DNA of 31,189 nucleotides from Thermoplasmata archaeon (GTDB lineage: Archaea > Thermoplasmatota > JAKEGO01), in contig JAKEGO010000067.1 in the NCBI GenBank assembly GCA_022615805.1, positions 1 through 31,189 of the forward strand, read 5' to 3'. The notes under the pieces were generated by a model. The model made no database searches, was not told the DNA's origin, and saw only the letters and a program-made list of their open reading frames with translations. The position numbers and the translations under genes were made by a program. How positions within the stretch are numbered: position 1 is the first letter of the stretch; each line of letters opens with the position of its first letter. Shown here in pieces: positions 22,950 to 29,973 of the stretch.

Positions 22950-22958
22950 GTATAAAAT
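22950..22958 (-). promoter_or_regulatory. TATA box of the aIF5A-speB operon
   Basis: The minus strand reads ATTTTATAC about 35 nt before the ATG, giving a leader of about 10 nt with GGTGA. Confidence 0.7.
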
Positions 22959-22983
22959 GCTTATCATGAACCCGAGATCGTCA

Positions 22984-24531
22984 TCACCGCTTCCGGCCAC
23001 GCCCAACGCGCGTTCCCGTTTCCACGCCACCCGTGGTGCGTCCCATCATGCGCTTCAACTTGGCGAAGACGATCTCCCTCTCCGACCGGGTGATGATGCC
23101 GAGCGCAAGGCACAAGGAGAGGACCGTCCCGATCACGACCGGGATCGCGACCAGCAGTGCGAGCATCGTCCTTCCCAGAAGGCTCGTGATCGCGAGGTAT
23201 TCTAGAAGACAAATGGCGGGGGGATAGACGATCAGGCGGACGTAGTCCCGGTTGAAGGGATGTATCCCAGTGGTGTGGTAGACGTAGGCAAGGGAGATCA
23301 GGCCGTATCCGCACTGAGCGGTGTTGGTGGCGATGGCTGCGCCCATCGCGCCGTAGACCGGTATTAGGGTGACGCTCACGACCACGGTGATCAATGCCGT
23401 GGTGATGGCGAAGGCCATAAGCATGCGGACCTGTCCGAGGGCGATCATGGTAGGCCCCGCTGGACCAAGGAACGGCTGCCACGCGTGCGCGATGACGAGC
23501 ATCATCAGCAGCGCCCATGAGCTCCTGTAGTCCGGACCGTACAGGAGGTCCATCAACTCCACGGGAAAGAGGAGGCCAAGGAGGACTGCCGGCATCGTGA
23601 TGATTATGACCCATCTGGTGAACCTCGCGTAAACGGTCTTCATGCCCTTCACGTTCTCCCGCGCCTTGTATGCCGAGAGGACCGGGAGGAAGGTGAACAG
23701 CATCCCGGTGAATATGAAGGGGATCTTCACCGCGAGCTTCTGGGCCGCGGCATACGAGCCGACCGTGGCAGAATCGGAATAACCGGCGAGGATTATTACC
23801 GAGAGCATCGAGTTGGAGAGGAACAGCACCTCCTGGACCATCAAGGGCAGGCCGATGGCGAGCATCGTATAGTGCAGGGGGACCCACGGCTCGTAGAACG
23901 AGTGGTTCATGAAGAGGTAGATCATCGAAAGCACGGCAGCCGTCACAAAACAACTCACATAGACGACGGTGTATGTGAGCAGGGGAGCTCCGATGGAGGA
24001 CAGGTAGAGGAAGCCCCCGATGACCATCACCCTCGGGACGATGTCCTCGAAGTAGACCTTCGGCCTGACGTTCCTGAATCCTCTGAAGGTCGCGCCGACC
24101 TCCCGGGAGACCACCGACGCGGCGATATACACGCTGAACAGCTGGAGCGTCGGGACCAGATCGCTGTCGCTGAAGAAGCGCGTGGCGAGCGGAGCGGCGA
24201 TGAGGAAGAATACGATCGATATGGCCATCGAGGAGAATACCCAAATGTGGATGGCGGAGCGGACTACGCCGTTGATCCGCTCCCGGTCGCCGAGGGCCTT
24301 GTAATAGGCTATCTGCCTGACCGCGGCCCGGTTCATCCCGAAGCTCCCCACGGGGACGAGGAATAGGGCAAGCGTCTGGGCCAGCGCGAAGACCCCGAAA
24401 TCGTCCTTGGAAACGCTTCTCGCGAGGATGAGGAGCGTCAAGGCCATCAGGACAGCCTTGGTCACCTCCGAGGTGGCGTTGACGGCACCGTGCTTGGCGA
24501 TCGCCCTCATGTCGGAACGTCTCGCGCCCAT
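22984..24531 (-). CDS. Flippase-like polysaccharide biosynthesis membrane protein (MOP/Wzx family)
   Basis: A 515-residue protein with about 12-14 membrane helices from AVLMALTLLILARSV to VAIPVVIGTVLSLCLALGI. The N-terminal pattern (KHGAVNATSEVTKAVLMALTLLILARSVSKDDFGVFALAQTL) is typical of Wzx-like lipid-linked oligosaccharide flippases of the MOP superfamily. A basic C-terminal tail follows the last helix. The ATG at 24531 lies 25 nt after a TATA-like box (AGATAAACTC at 24551-24560); an ATG seven codons later is possible. It probably moves a glycan carrier across the membrane. It diverges from the lactate-permease-like gene. The 3' end lies close to the aIF5A promoter. Confidence 0.85.
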   Translation of the reverse strand: MGARRSDMRAIAKHGAVNATSEVTKAVLMALTLLILARSVSKDDFGVFALAQTLALFLVPVGSFGMNRAAVRQIAYYKALGDRERINGVVRSAIHIWVFSSMAISIVFFLIAAPLATRFFSDSDLVPTLQLFSVYIAASVVSREVGATFRGFRNVRPKVYFEDIVPRVMVIGGFLYLSSIGAPLLTYTVVYVSCFVTAAVLSMIYLFMNHSFYEPWVPLHYTMLAIGLPLMVQEVLFLSNSMLSVIILAGYSDSATVGSYAAAQKLAVKIPFIFTGMLFTFLPVLSAYKARENVKGMKTVYARFTRWVIIITMPAVLLGLLFPVELMDLLYGPDYRSSWALLMMLVIAHAWQPFLGPAGPTMIALGQVRMLMAFAITTALITVVVSVTLIPVYGAMGAAIATNTAQCGYGLISLAYVYHTTGIHPFNRDYVRLIVYPPAICLLEYLAITSLLGRTMLALLVAIPVVIGTVLSLCLALGIITRSEREIVFAKLKRMMGRTTGGVETGTRVGRGRKR

Positions 24532-24550
24532 CCTCGGACGATTATGGCAT

Positions 24551-24560
24551 GAGTTTATCT
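24551..24560 (-). promoter_or_regulatory. TATA-like box of the flippase gene
   Basis: The minus strand reads AGATAAACTC, centred about 25 nt before the ATG at 24531. It is weaker than most boxes in this window. Confidence 0.5.
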
Positions 24561-24643
24561 CCCTTTGCCTGGCCAGGGCAATCGCGTCCCGGAGGCGCGG
24601 CCTCATGTGCATGGTCCGGCGGTCGCCTTTCCACTGCAAACCC

Positions 24644-24652
24644 TTTTTTACG
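24644..24652 (+). promoter_or_regulatory. TATA box of the lactate-permease-like gene
   Basis: TTTTTTACG is centred 24 nt before the ATG at 24672 and supports that start, which also opens a signal peptide. Confidence 0.6.
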
Positions 24653-24671
24653 TGCGCCCCATCCTGGGGCG

Positions 24672-26693
24672 ATGAGACCTCTCGTCCTTGCCATCCTCGT
24701 TCTGTCACTCGCCCTACCGCACGCGACCGGCATCATGGCATCGGCGGGACCATCCCCACTTCGCGTGGAGCTCGGCAGCACCGCCTCCACGGTCCTGACC
24801 GTCCAGAACGTCTCATCGCCGTCCTTCGACCTCACGGTCACGGGGACGTTCGGGTCCGCATTCGCCGACCGCGGAGCGGTCAGGATACTCCTCGGTCCCA
24901 CGGATGAGGCGAACTCGGCGACGATCGGCCCGTACCCCAACGGCTCCCTCTCCATCCCGCTTCTCATCGATGCCACCGGATGGAAGCCTCGCGGCAGGAC
25001 ATCCACCGTCCGGGAGATCGATCTCACTGTTAACGACGGCATCGGGACGCCCGCGACCGCGTCGGTGGAGGTCAGCGCCTACCACAGCTGGGAGACCCAC
25101 GTGGACGGCGTCAAGTTCGGCCTCGCGCTCCTGCCGCTCGTCGCCATCTTCGTCGGCATCGCCTTCCTGAAGAGGGACGGCCTCGAGATGTCGTTCCTCG
25201 GGTGGCTCATCGCCGCCCTCCTCGCCATCGGCTACTTCCACACCTCGGGGGAGGTGGTTCTCGGTTCGACCGCCGTCGGCATCATAAAGGCCTTCGGCAT
25301 CAGCATCGCCGTCCTGCTGACCATGCTTATGATCTTCATCATGAAGGAGGTCGGCGCGCTCGAAGTGATCTCCGACGTCATGAAGCGCGTGGTGCACTCC
25401 AAGGAGGAGCAGGCCCTCTTCATCGGCATCGGCTTCGGGACGTTCCTCACGTCCCTCGGGGTCACCACGCCCGCCATGTTCCCCCCACTCCTGATGGCCA
25501 TGGGGTTCAATCCGTTCGCCGCGGTGATGATATCCGTCCTCGGCTACAACGCTTCGACGTCCTTCGCCCTCCTCTCCATCCCCGTGACGCTGCCCGCGGA
25601 GGTCGGAGGCATCAGCGCGGAGGAGCTCGCTTGGAAGATCTCCCTTTTCCTCCCGGTCCTCTCGGTCGCGATCTCCTTCGCCATGCTCTATTTCATCGGC
25701 GGCATGCGCTCCGTCAGGAAGGGCCTCGTCCCAGCCATCCTGGCCGGGCTGGCCATCGCCGTCGCCTGTCTGGCCGCCACGTGGAGCGCCCTCCATCCGC
25801 TTGAGGTCGGTAGCCTGTCGCTCTACATCCCACTCAGGGTGGCGGGGATCTTCGCCGGCCTGGTGGCGATGGTGGTCCTCTACCTCTATCACCGTTTCAA
25901 GTACGGGAGGCCGAGGCGGAGCGGCAAGGGCATCGGCCGGAGGGCCGCTCTCGTGGCGTTCTTCCCCTGGATCCTCCTGACGGCGCTGGCGGCGGTGACG
26001 AGCGTCGCGCAGGTGCAGACGGCCCTCGAGGAGATGCTCGGGACCGCCGAGGTCGTGACGGTCTTCGCGGACCAGGAGATCGATCTCAACGTGCTGTCAC
26101 AGATCTACACATGGATCCTGGTGGCGACGTTGGCGTCCATCCCGGTCCTCCGTCCGACGCGGAAGCAATTGAACAGCGCGGTCACGGTATGGCTCCAGCG
26201 TGGATGGAAGCCATTCGCCGCGTTCAGCATGTACTTCGCCATCGCGTACATCATGTTCTTCTCCGGGAAGGAGATCATCGGCGGAGCGCTCGTGAACAGC
26301 CCCGACTACGTCGAGTTCAACATGAACCTGATCCTCGGCACGAGCCTCGCGGTGGCCTTCGGCGGGAGCTTCATGTACGTCGCGGGCTCGCTCGGTGTCT
26401 TCGGATCCTTCGTGGGCGGCTCTGAGACGGCGAGCAACGTCATGTTCCTGGGGGTCCAGAGGAGCGCGACCGCGCAGACGGACACCGATTTCATGACCGC
26501 CTACGCGGCCCACGCGGCGGGCGGCGGCATCGCCAGCGCCATCACGCCGGCGAAGATAACCAACGCCGTCGTCCTCATCGGCGAGGACAGGTCCCTCGAG
26601 GCGCGTGTCATGAGGGCGAACACGCTTTTCGTCGTGTTCTGCACGGTCGCGATCGGCCTCATGACGGCATTGTTCATAACGCTGAACCTCTGA
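24672..26693 (+). CDS. L-lactate permease-family transporter with an extracytoplasmic N-terminal domain
   Basis: A 673-residue membrane protein. Residues 1-23 are a signal peptide (LVLAILVLSLALPHATG). Residues about 25-155 form a predicted beta-sandwich-like extracytoplasmic domain (VELGSTASTVLTVQNVSS and similar strands). From about 160 onward there are 12 or more helices with lactate-permease (LctP) signatures: DGLEMSFLGWLIAALLAI, GFGTFLTSLGVTTPAMFPP, and the family motif at 578-596 (GSFVGGSETASN and LGVQ). The substrate may be lactate, glycolate or another carboxylate. The start is fixed by the TATA box and signal peptide; the frame remains open to 24549 without family sequence. The extra N-terminal domain is not part of ordinary LctP and may bind substrate or another protein. 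Confidence 0.82.
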   Translation: MRPLVLAILVLSLALPHATGIMASAGPSPLRVELGSTASTVLTVQNVSSPSFDLTVTGTFGSAFADRGAVRILLGPTDEANSATIGPYPNGSLSIPLLIDATGWKPRGRTSTVREIDLTVNDGIGTPATASVEVSAYHSWETHVDGVKFGLALLPLVAIFVGIAFLKRDGLEMSFLGWLIAALLAIGYFHTSGEVVLGSTAVGIIKAFGISIAVLLTMLMIFIMKEVGALEVISDVMKRVVHSKEEQALFIGIGFGTFLTSLGVTTPAMFPPLLMAMGFNPFAAVMISVLGYNASTSFALLSIPVTLPAEVGGISAEELAWKISLFLPVLSVAISFAMLYFIGGMRSVRKGLVPAILAGLAIAVACLAATWSALHPLEVGSLSLYIPLRVAGIFAGLVAMVVLYLYHRFKYGRPRRSGKGIGRRAALVAFFPWILLTALAAVTSVAQVQTALEEMLGTAEVVTVFADQEIDLNVLSQIYTWILVATLASIPVLRPTRKQLNSAVTVWLQRGWKPFAAFSMYFAIAYIMFFSGKEIIGGALVNSPDYVEFNMNLILGTSLAVAFGGSFMYVAGSLGVFGSFVGGSETASNVMFLGVQRSATAQTDTDFMTAYAAHAAGGGIASAITPAKITNAVVLIGEDRSLEARVMRANTLFVVFCTVAIGLMTALFITLNL

Positions 26694-26778
26694 AGCCGTG
26701 GGGATGACGCAGGGCGCCGAACCTCCACCGGTTCTCGCTTCCAGCGTCGCCTCGCTCGACCCCTCCGCCCTCAGCAAC

Positions 26779-26788
26779 TGTTATAACG
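26779..26788 (+). promoter_or_regulatory. TATA box of carS
   Basis: TGTTATAACG is centred 25 nt before the carS ATG at 26809, supporting that start and a leaderless mRNA. Confidence 0.65.
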
Positions 26789-26808
26789 CCGTCGCCGATT
26801 CGTGGGCG

Positions 26809-27363
26809 ATGGACTATGTTAACGAGGCCGTCGTCGGCCTGTACCTGTTCCTGCCGGCATTCCTGGCCAATTCGGCGGCCGTCCTCACGGGATGCGGGAC
26901 GCCGGTCGACCTCGGGGCGACCCTCGGCGGCAGGCGCCTCCTCGGGGCCGGCAAGACCTGGGCCGGCCTGGTGGGCGGGACGCTGTCCGGAGGGTTCATC
27001 GGCCTCCTGCTGATGCTCGCCGCCGTCGCCGTCGGCACCCCGACCTACGGTTCGGGGATGGGGGCGATCGCGATCCCGTTCCTCCTCGCCTTCGGCTCCC
27101 TGTTCGGCGACATGCTCGGCTCCTTCGTAAAGCGCCGCCTTGGCATCGAGCGCGGGGCGAAAGCGCCCGGCCTCGACCAGTACGACTTCGTCGTCGGCAC
27201 GTTCATCGTCGGGCTCGCCGTCATTCCCGGGTTCACGATCGGGACGTACATCGCGGGCCCGGCCATCGCGGCCCTCGTGGCCATCGTCGTCCTCACCCCC
27301 ATCCTGCACCGGGGAATGAACCTACTTGGCTACAAGATGGGTAAGAAACAGGTTCCCTGGTGA
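26809..27363 (+). CDS. carS: CDP-archaeol synthase
   Basis: CarS transfers CTP to digeranylgeranylglyceryl phosphate, making CDP-archaeol, the branch point for archaeal polar lipids, in the membrane. The 184-residue protein has about five membrane helices. Family motifs are GAGKTWAGLVGG (GKTW at 48-51), GSLFGDMLGSFVKRRLG with Asp101, and the charged loop ERGAKAPGLDQYDF (114-127). The ATG at 26809 was chosen because the TATA box lies 25 nt before it and the extra residues of the longer frame (from 26698) contain no helix or motif. The gene is intact and of family length. Nothing shows an operon with the lactate permease gene 115 nt upstream. Confidence 0.95.
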   Translation: MDYVNEAVVGLYLFLPAFLANSAAVLTGCGTPVDLGATLGGRRLLGAGKTWAGLVGGTLSGGFIGLLLMLAAVAVGTPTYGSGMGAIAIPFLLAFGSLFGDMLGSFVKRRLGIERGAKAPGLDQYDFVVGTFIVGLAVIPGFTIGTYIAGPAIAALVAIVVLTPILHRGMNLLGYKMGKKQVPW

Positions 27364-27449
27364 CGTCAACGCTCGACGACATGACCCGTTGTCCCCCCCC
27401 TCGACCCTTTTCGAACATCGAATTGCGTTGGAAAAAGGGCGATAAAAAC

Positions 27450-27600
27450 GGACCCCTCGGGCACTCCCGTGCTGAGGCCGAGGGAGCCTGCCCTGGTCGC
27501 CCGCTCCTCGACCAACCGGGTAAGCCGTGTTCCCAAATGCGAGATGTGACCATCGATGCAATTCCCAGGCCATCGTTGGACTCGCTACGAAAGGGGTTGT
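27450..27600. ncRNA. Candidate structured RNA (hairpins only)
   Basis: Between carS and Sec61-beta no gene is seen, but the sequence is hairpin-rich. A TATA-like GATAAAAAC lies at 27441-27449. It is followed by GCAC/GTGC (27461-27472) and a stem of about 10 pairs between GGCCGAGGGAGC (27476-27487) and GCTCCTCGACC (27503-27513) with one mismatch and one bulge. I do not recognise an RNA family. Confidence is low because any GC-rich segment forms some hairpins. Confidence 0.2.
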
Positions 27601-27620
27601 GAAACGGGAACGGGAGCGCC

Positions 27621-27797
27621 TCAGAGCGGGTAATAGACCCTCACGAACTCCACGATGACGACGGTGGCTATGCTGAAGGCGATGACTGCCCTGGGATCGA
27701 TCTTTAGGGCCTTGGCGTCCTCCGCGTCGAAGTAGCGGATGAGGCCCGCGGCGGAGTGGAATCCCTCCCCCTTCTTTCCCTTCTTCGGCGGCGCCAT
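27621..27797 (-). CDS. Sec61-beta family protein translocase subunit
   Basis: A 58-residue single-helix membrane protein of the Sec61-beta type, the small non-essential subunit of the archaeal SecYE-beta translocon. It has a basic N-terminus APPKKGKKGEGFHSAAGLIRYFDAED, the conserved stretch ALKIDPRAVIAFS, and one C-terminal helix (about residues 36-56) with a very short tail. The ATG at 27797 is preferred over the one six codons upstream because the TATA box (27828-27837) lies about 36 nt before it, and the transcription start would fall after the upstream ATG. It is divergent from the DUF2080-like gene. Confidence 0.92.
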   Translation of the reverse strand: MAPPKKGKKGEGFHSAAGLIRYFDAEDAKALKIDPRAVIAFSIATVVIVEFVRVYYPL

Positions 27798-27827
27798 GTG
27801 ATACCGTCCGCCCATTCCGACTTGCGG

Positions 27828-27837
27828 TATATATAAT
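27828..27837 (-). promoter_or_regulatory. TATA box of the Sec61-beta gene
   Basis: The minus strand reads ATTATATATA, an excellent archaeal TATA box about 36 nt before the ATG at 27797. Confidence 0.75.
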
Positions 27838-27948
27838 TACTGGGAGAAGGCGCCGGCGGCCATCCGCAGGGGGGCAATGGCCCGCGGCCGCGGTCGAGTA
27901 CCGACGCGGTGTCCGTGTCCCCGCCTCTCCGCTCGGGGAACGTTAACC

Positions 27949-27970
27949 TTATAAATCATCACATTATATC
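27949..27970 (+). promoter_or_regulatory. Tandem TATA boxes of the DUF2080-like gene
   Basis: Two boxes, CTTATAAAT (27949-27957) and CATTATATC (27962-27970), precede the gene. They would start transcription near 27979 and 27992, both inside the palindrome that follows. Confidence 0.65.
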
Positions 27971-27976
27971 CGTATT

Positions 27977-27995
27977 GTGACTACAATGTAGTCAC
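27977..27995. promoter_or_regulatory. 19-bp palindrome, probable operator
   Basis: GTGACTACAATGTAGTCAC is a perfect inverted repeat of two 9-bp arms around one base, placed over the predicted transcription starts and 11 nt before the start codon at 28006. Its position fits a repressor operator, possibly bound by the AbrB-like product of the gene itself. A hairpin in the leader RNA is the alternative. Confidence 0.65.
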
Positions 27996-28005
27996 GAGAG
28001 GGATC

Positions 28006-28194
28006 ATGCCAGAAGCCATCATCGACCGCTTCCAGGGGCGGGACCGGACGAACGGCGACACGGACCGCGTGAAGTTCGAGGTCTTCGGGGAGGAGATGCT
28101 CGAGAAGGTGGTCAAGGCCTCCGGCAATTCGGGACGGGTCTACCTCCCGCCCGACTGGGTCGGCAAGCACGTCAAGATCATCAGGATAGAGTGA
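28006..28194 (+). CDS. DUF2080-like (AbrB-type) small protein
   Basis: A 62-residue protein ending in ASGNSGRVYLPPDWVGKHVKII, the signature of DUF2080/AbrB-like small archaeal proteins, which are often found beside IS200/IS605-type transposase genes and are sometimes labelled transposon-encoded. The SpoVT/AbrB-like strand pattern suggests DNA binding as a dimer. The ATG at 28006 has GAGAGGG upstream. A 19-bp palindrome lies in the promoter. No transposase is present in this window, so it may be a remnant or a free-standing regulator. A gene downstream encodes a GNAT acetyltransferase. Confidence 0.82.
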   Translation: MPEAIIDRFQGRDRTNGDTDRVKFEVFGEEMLEKVVKASGNSGRVYLPPDWVGKHVKIIRIE

Positions 28195-28299
28195 ACGAGG
28201 GCGGGGCGGTCGCGTGCGATCGGAGAGCGTGGGCGGCGGGGTCCAGGGAAAGGGCCGCATGCGATGGGCGCGGCAGCGGGACGGAGCGAGGGATACGAG

Positions 28300-28752
28300 A
28301 TGTCGGACATCAGCATCAGGATGATGACGAAGGGGGACATCGACGCGGTCGCTGGCATACAGGAGGCCATCCTCCAGAGGAGGGTGACCGCCAGGTGGCG
28401 GAAGGCGATGGAGCGGCACATCGAGAACGACCCGCAGGCCTGCCTCGTCGCGGCCAGGGAACGCGCCCCCGTGGGCTTCGTGGTCGGAGACGTCAAGAAC
28501 TGGGGCTTCGGCCTGCGGAGGAGCGGGTGGATCGAGATCGTCGGCATCCACCCGAAGCACATGGGCTCGGGGGTCGGCAAGGCCCTTGGCCGCCGCCTGA
28601 TGGCCTACTTCAGGAGGATGGACGTCGACGGAGTCTACACCACGGTGAGGTGGGACTCCGGCGACCTCCTGTCCTTCTTCAAATCCCTCGGATTCGAGCG
28701 GTCGGACTTCATCACCCTCGAGCACCGCGGGGCAGGGGGGTCGTCGAGGTGA
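28300..28752 (+). CDS. GNAT-family N-acetyltransferase
   Basis: A 150-residue GNAT acetyltransferase, transferring an acetyl group from acetyl-CoA to an amine or protein. It starts ISIRMMTKGDIDAVAGIQEAI (typical N-terminal strand and helix), has GFVVGDVKNW, the acetyl-CoA-binding motif IEIVGIHPKHMGSGVGKALGRRLM at about 78-101 (written here in part), and a C-terminal SFFKSLGFERSDFITLEH strand. The ATG at 28300 has a GAGCGAGGGA ribosome binding site upstream and begins family sequence; an upstream in-frame ATG (28264) adds 12 unrelated residues. The acceptor is unknown; it could act on a ribosomal or other protein N-terminus. It lies between the DUF2080-like gene and the BCR-like genes. Confidence 0.87.
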   Translation: MSDISIRMMTKGDIDAVAGIQEAILQRRVTARWRKAMERHIENDPQACLVAARERAPVGFVVGDVKNWGFGLRRSGWIEIVGIHPKHMGSGVGKALGRRLMAYFRRMDVDGVYTTVRWDSGDLLSFFKSLGFERSDFITLEHRGAGGSSR

Positions 28753-28837
28753 TCGGTCCGGCGCTCGACCCCCCTCAGGGAAGGATGGCGCGGCATCGCG
28801 TTCACGGATGGAGACCATCGAACGAAGGAGGAGTGGC

Positions 28838-29962
28838 ATGATAGAGAAGTTCAGGGAATGGGAGAGGAACCGGCACGACTACGCGCGGGAATGGAAGGAG
28901 AGGACGGGCGGGAAGGTGATGGGCTACTTCTGCACATACGTGCCGGAGGAAGTGCTGTACGCGGCCGGCGTGCTCCCCGTCAGGATCCTCGGGAGCCACG
29001 AACCGCAGGACGTGACGGAACCGCACATCTTCGGGATGTTCTGCCCGTTCTGCCGGGACTGCCTGGCGCAGGGGCTCAAGGGCCGGTACGACTACCTCGA
29101 CGGCCTGATGATCGCCCAGTCGTGCCTCCACATCCGGCAGACCTTCTGGAGCTGGCAGAAGCACGTTCCCGGGCTGGAGTACACGAAGTTCTTCATCATG
29201 CCCCACAAGGTCCAGAGCAAGGACGCCCCGGAGTTCCTTCGGGGTGAGCTCGAGGAGTTCGTGAGGGAGGTCGAGGTGTGGACCGGGCGGAAGGTCACGG
29301 ACAGGGCCCTCGACAGAGCAATCGCCGTCTACAACCGCAACCGCGAACTGATGCACAGGCTCTATGACCTCCGCAAGGGACCCGAGCCGCCGATCTCCGG
29401 CGAGGAGGCCATGGAGGTGAGCATGGCCATGGAGATGACGGACAAGGCCGAGCACAACGCCGCCCTCGAGGAGTTGCTCGAGTGGCTGCCGACGCGGGAG
29501 GACAAGCCCCGCGGGACCCGCCTCATGATCGTCGGGTCCGAGGATGACGACATCAAGTTCCTCAACATGGTGGAGAGGAGCGGCGGCCTCTTCGTGGTCG
29601 ACGAGCACTGCACCGGGAGCCGCTACTTCTGGAACCTGGTGGAGCCCCTCGAGGACCGGCTCATGTCCATCGCAAAACGCTACATCGACCGGCCGCCGTG
29701 CCCGACGAAGGACTGGGAGGAGCGCAGGAGGATACCGCACATCCTCAAGCTCGCGAAGGAATGGAACGTCAGGGGCGCCATCATAATGCAGCAGAAGTTC
29801 TGCGACCCGCACGAGCTCGACTTCGTCGCCGTGAAGAAGGCCCTGGAGGGGGCCGGGGTACCGACGCTGTTCCTCGAGTTCGACGTGACGGTGCCCATAG
29901 GGCAGTTCAGGATAAGGGTCGAAGCCTTCCTCGAGATGATAGGCGAGGAGGACCTCTTCTGA
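28838..29962 (+). CDS. Benzoyl-CoA reductase / 2-hydroxyacyl-CoA dehydratase-type subunit (BcrC/HgdB-like)
   Basis: A 374-residue protein of the HgdB/BcrC family, whose heterodimers hold iron-sulfur clusters and use electrons raised to low potential by an ATP-driven activator. It has YFCTYVPEEVLYAAGVLPVRILG near the N-terminus, a Cys cluster at Cys69-x2-Cys72-x2-Cys75, Cys96, and later EHCTGSRYFWN and KFCDPHELD, matching the cluster-binding regions of the family. The ATG at 28838 has a near-perfect GGAGGAG site; the ATG ten codons earlier has none. The next gene is the partner subunit, 11 nt on. It may reduce an aromatic acyl-CoA or dehydrate a hydroxyacyl-CoA; the substrate cannot be read from sequence alone. 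Confidence 0.88.
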   Translation: MIEKFREWERNRHDYAREWKERTGGKVMGYFCTYVPEEVLYAAGVLPVRILGSHEPQDVTEPHIFGMFCPFCRDCLAQGLKGRYDYLDGLMIAQSCLHIRQTFWSWQKHVPGLEYTKFFIMPHKVQSKDAPEFLRGELEEFVREVEVWTGRKVTDRALDRAIAVYNRNRELMHRLYDLRKGPEPPISGEEAMEVSMAMEMTDKAEHNAALEELLEWLPTREDKPRGTRLMIVGSEDDDIKFLNMVERSGGLFVVDEHCTGSRYFWNLVEPLEDRLMSIAKRYIDRPPCPTKDWEERRRIPHILKLAKEWNVRGAIIMQQKFCDPHELDFVAVKKALEGAGVPTLFLEFDVTVPIGQFRIRVEAFLEMIGEEDLF

Positions 29963-29973
29963 GGGGTGATGAA

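Noticed and set aside
24813..25892. Open frame of about 360 codons on the minus strand within the lactate-permease-like gene
   Set aside because: Low-complexity Asp/Glu/Gly/His/Arg composition, the usual antisense shadow of a hydrophobic membrane protein gene.
28006..28194. Insertion sequence around the DUF2080-like gene
   Set aside because: No transposase, terminal hairpins or target duplication could be found on either side.
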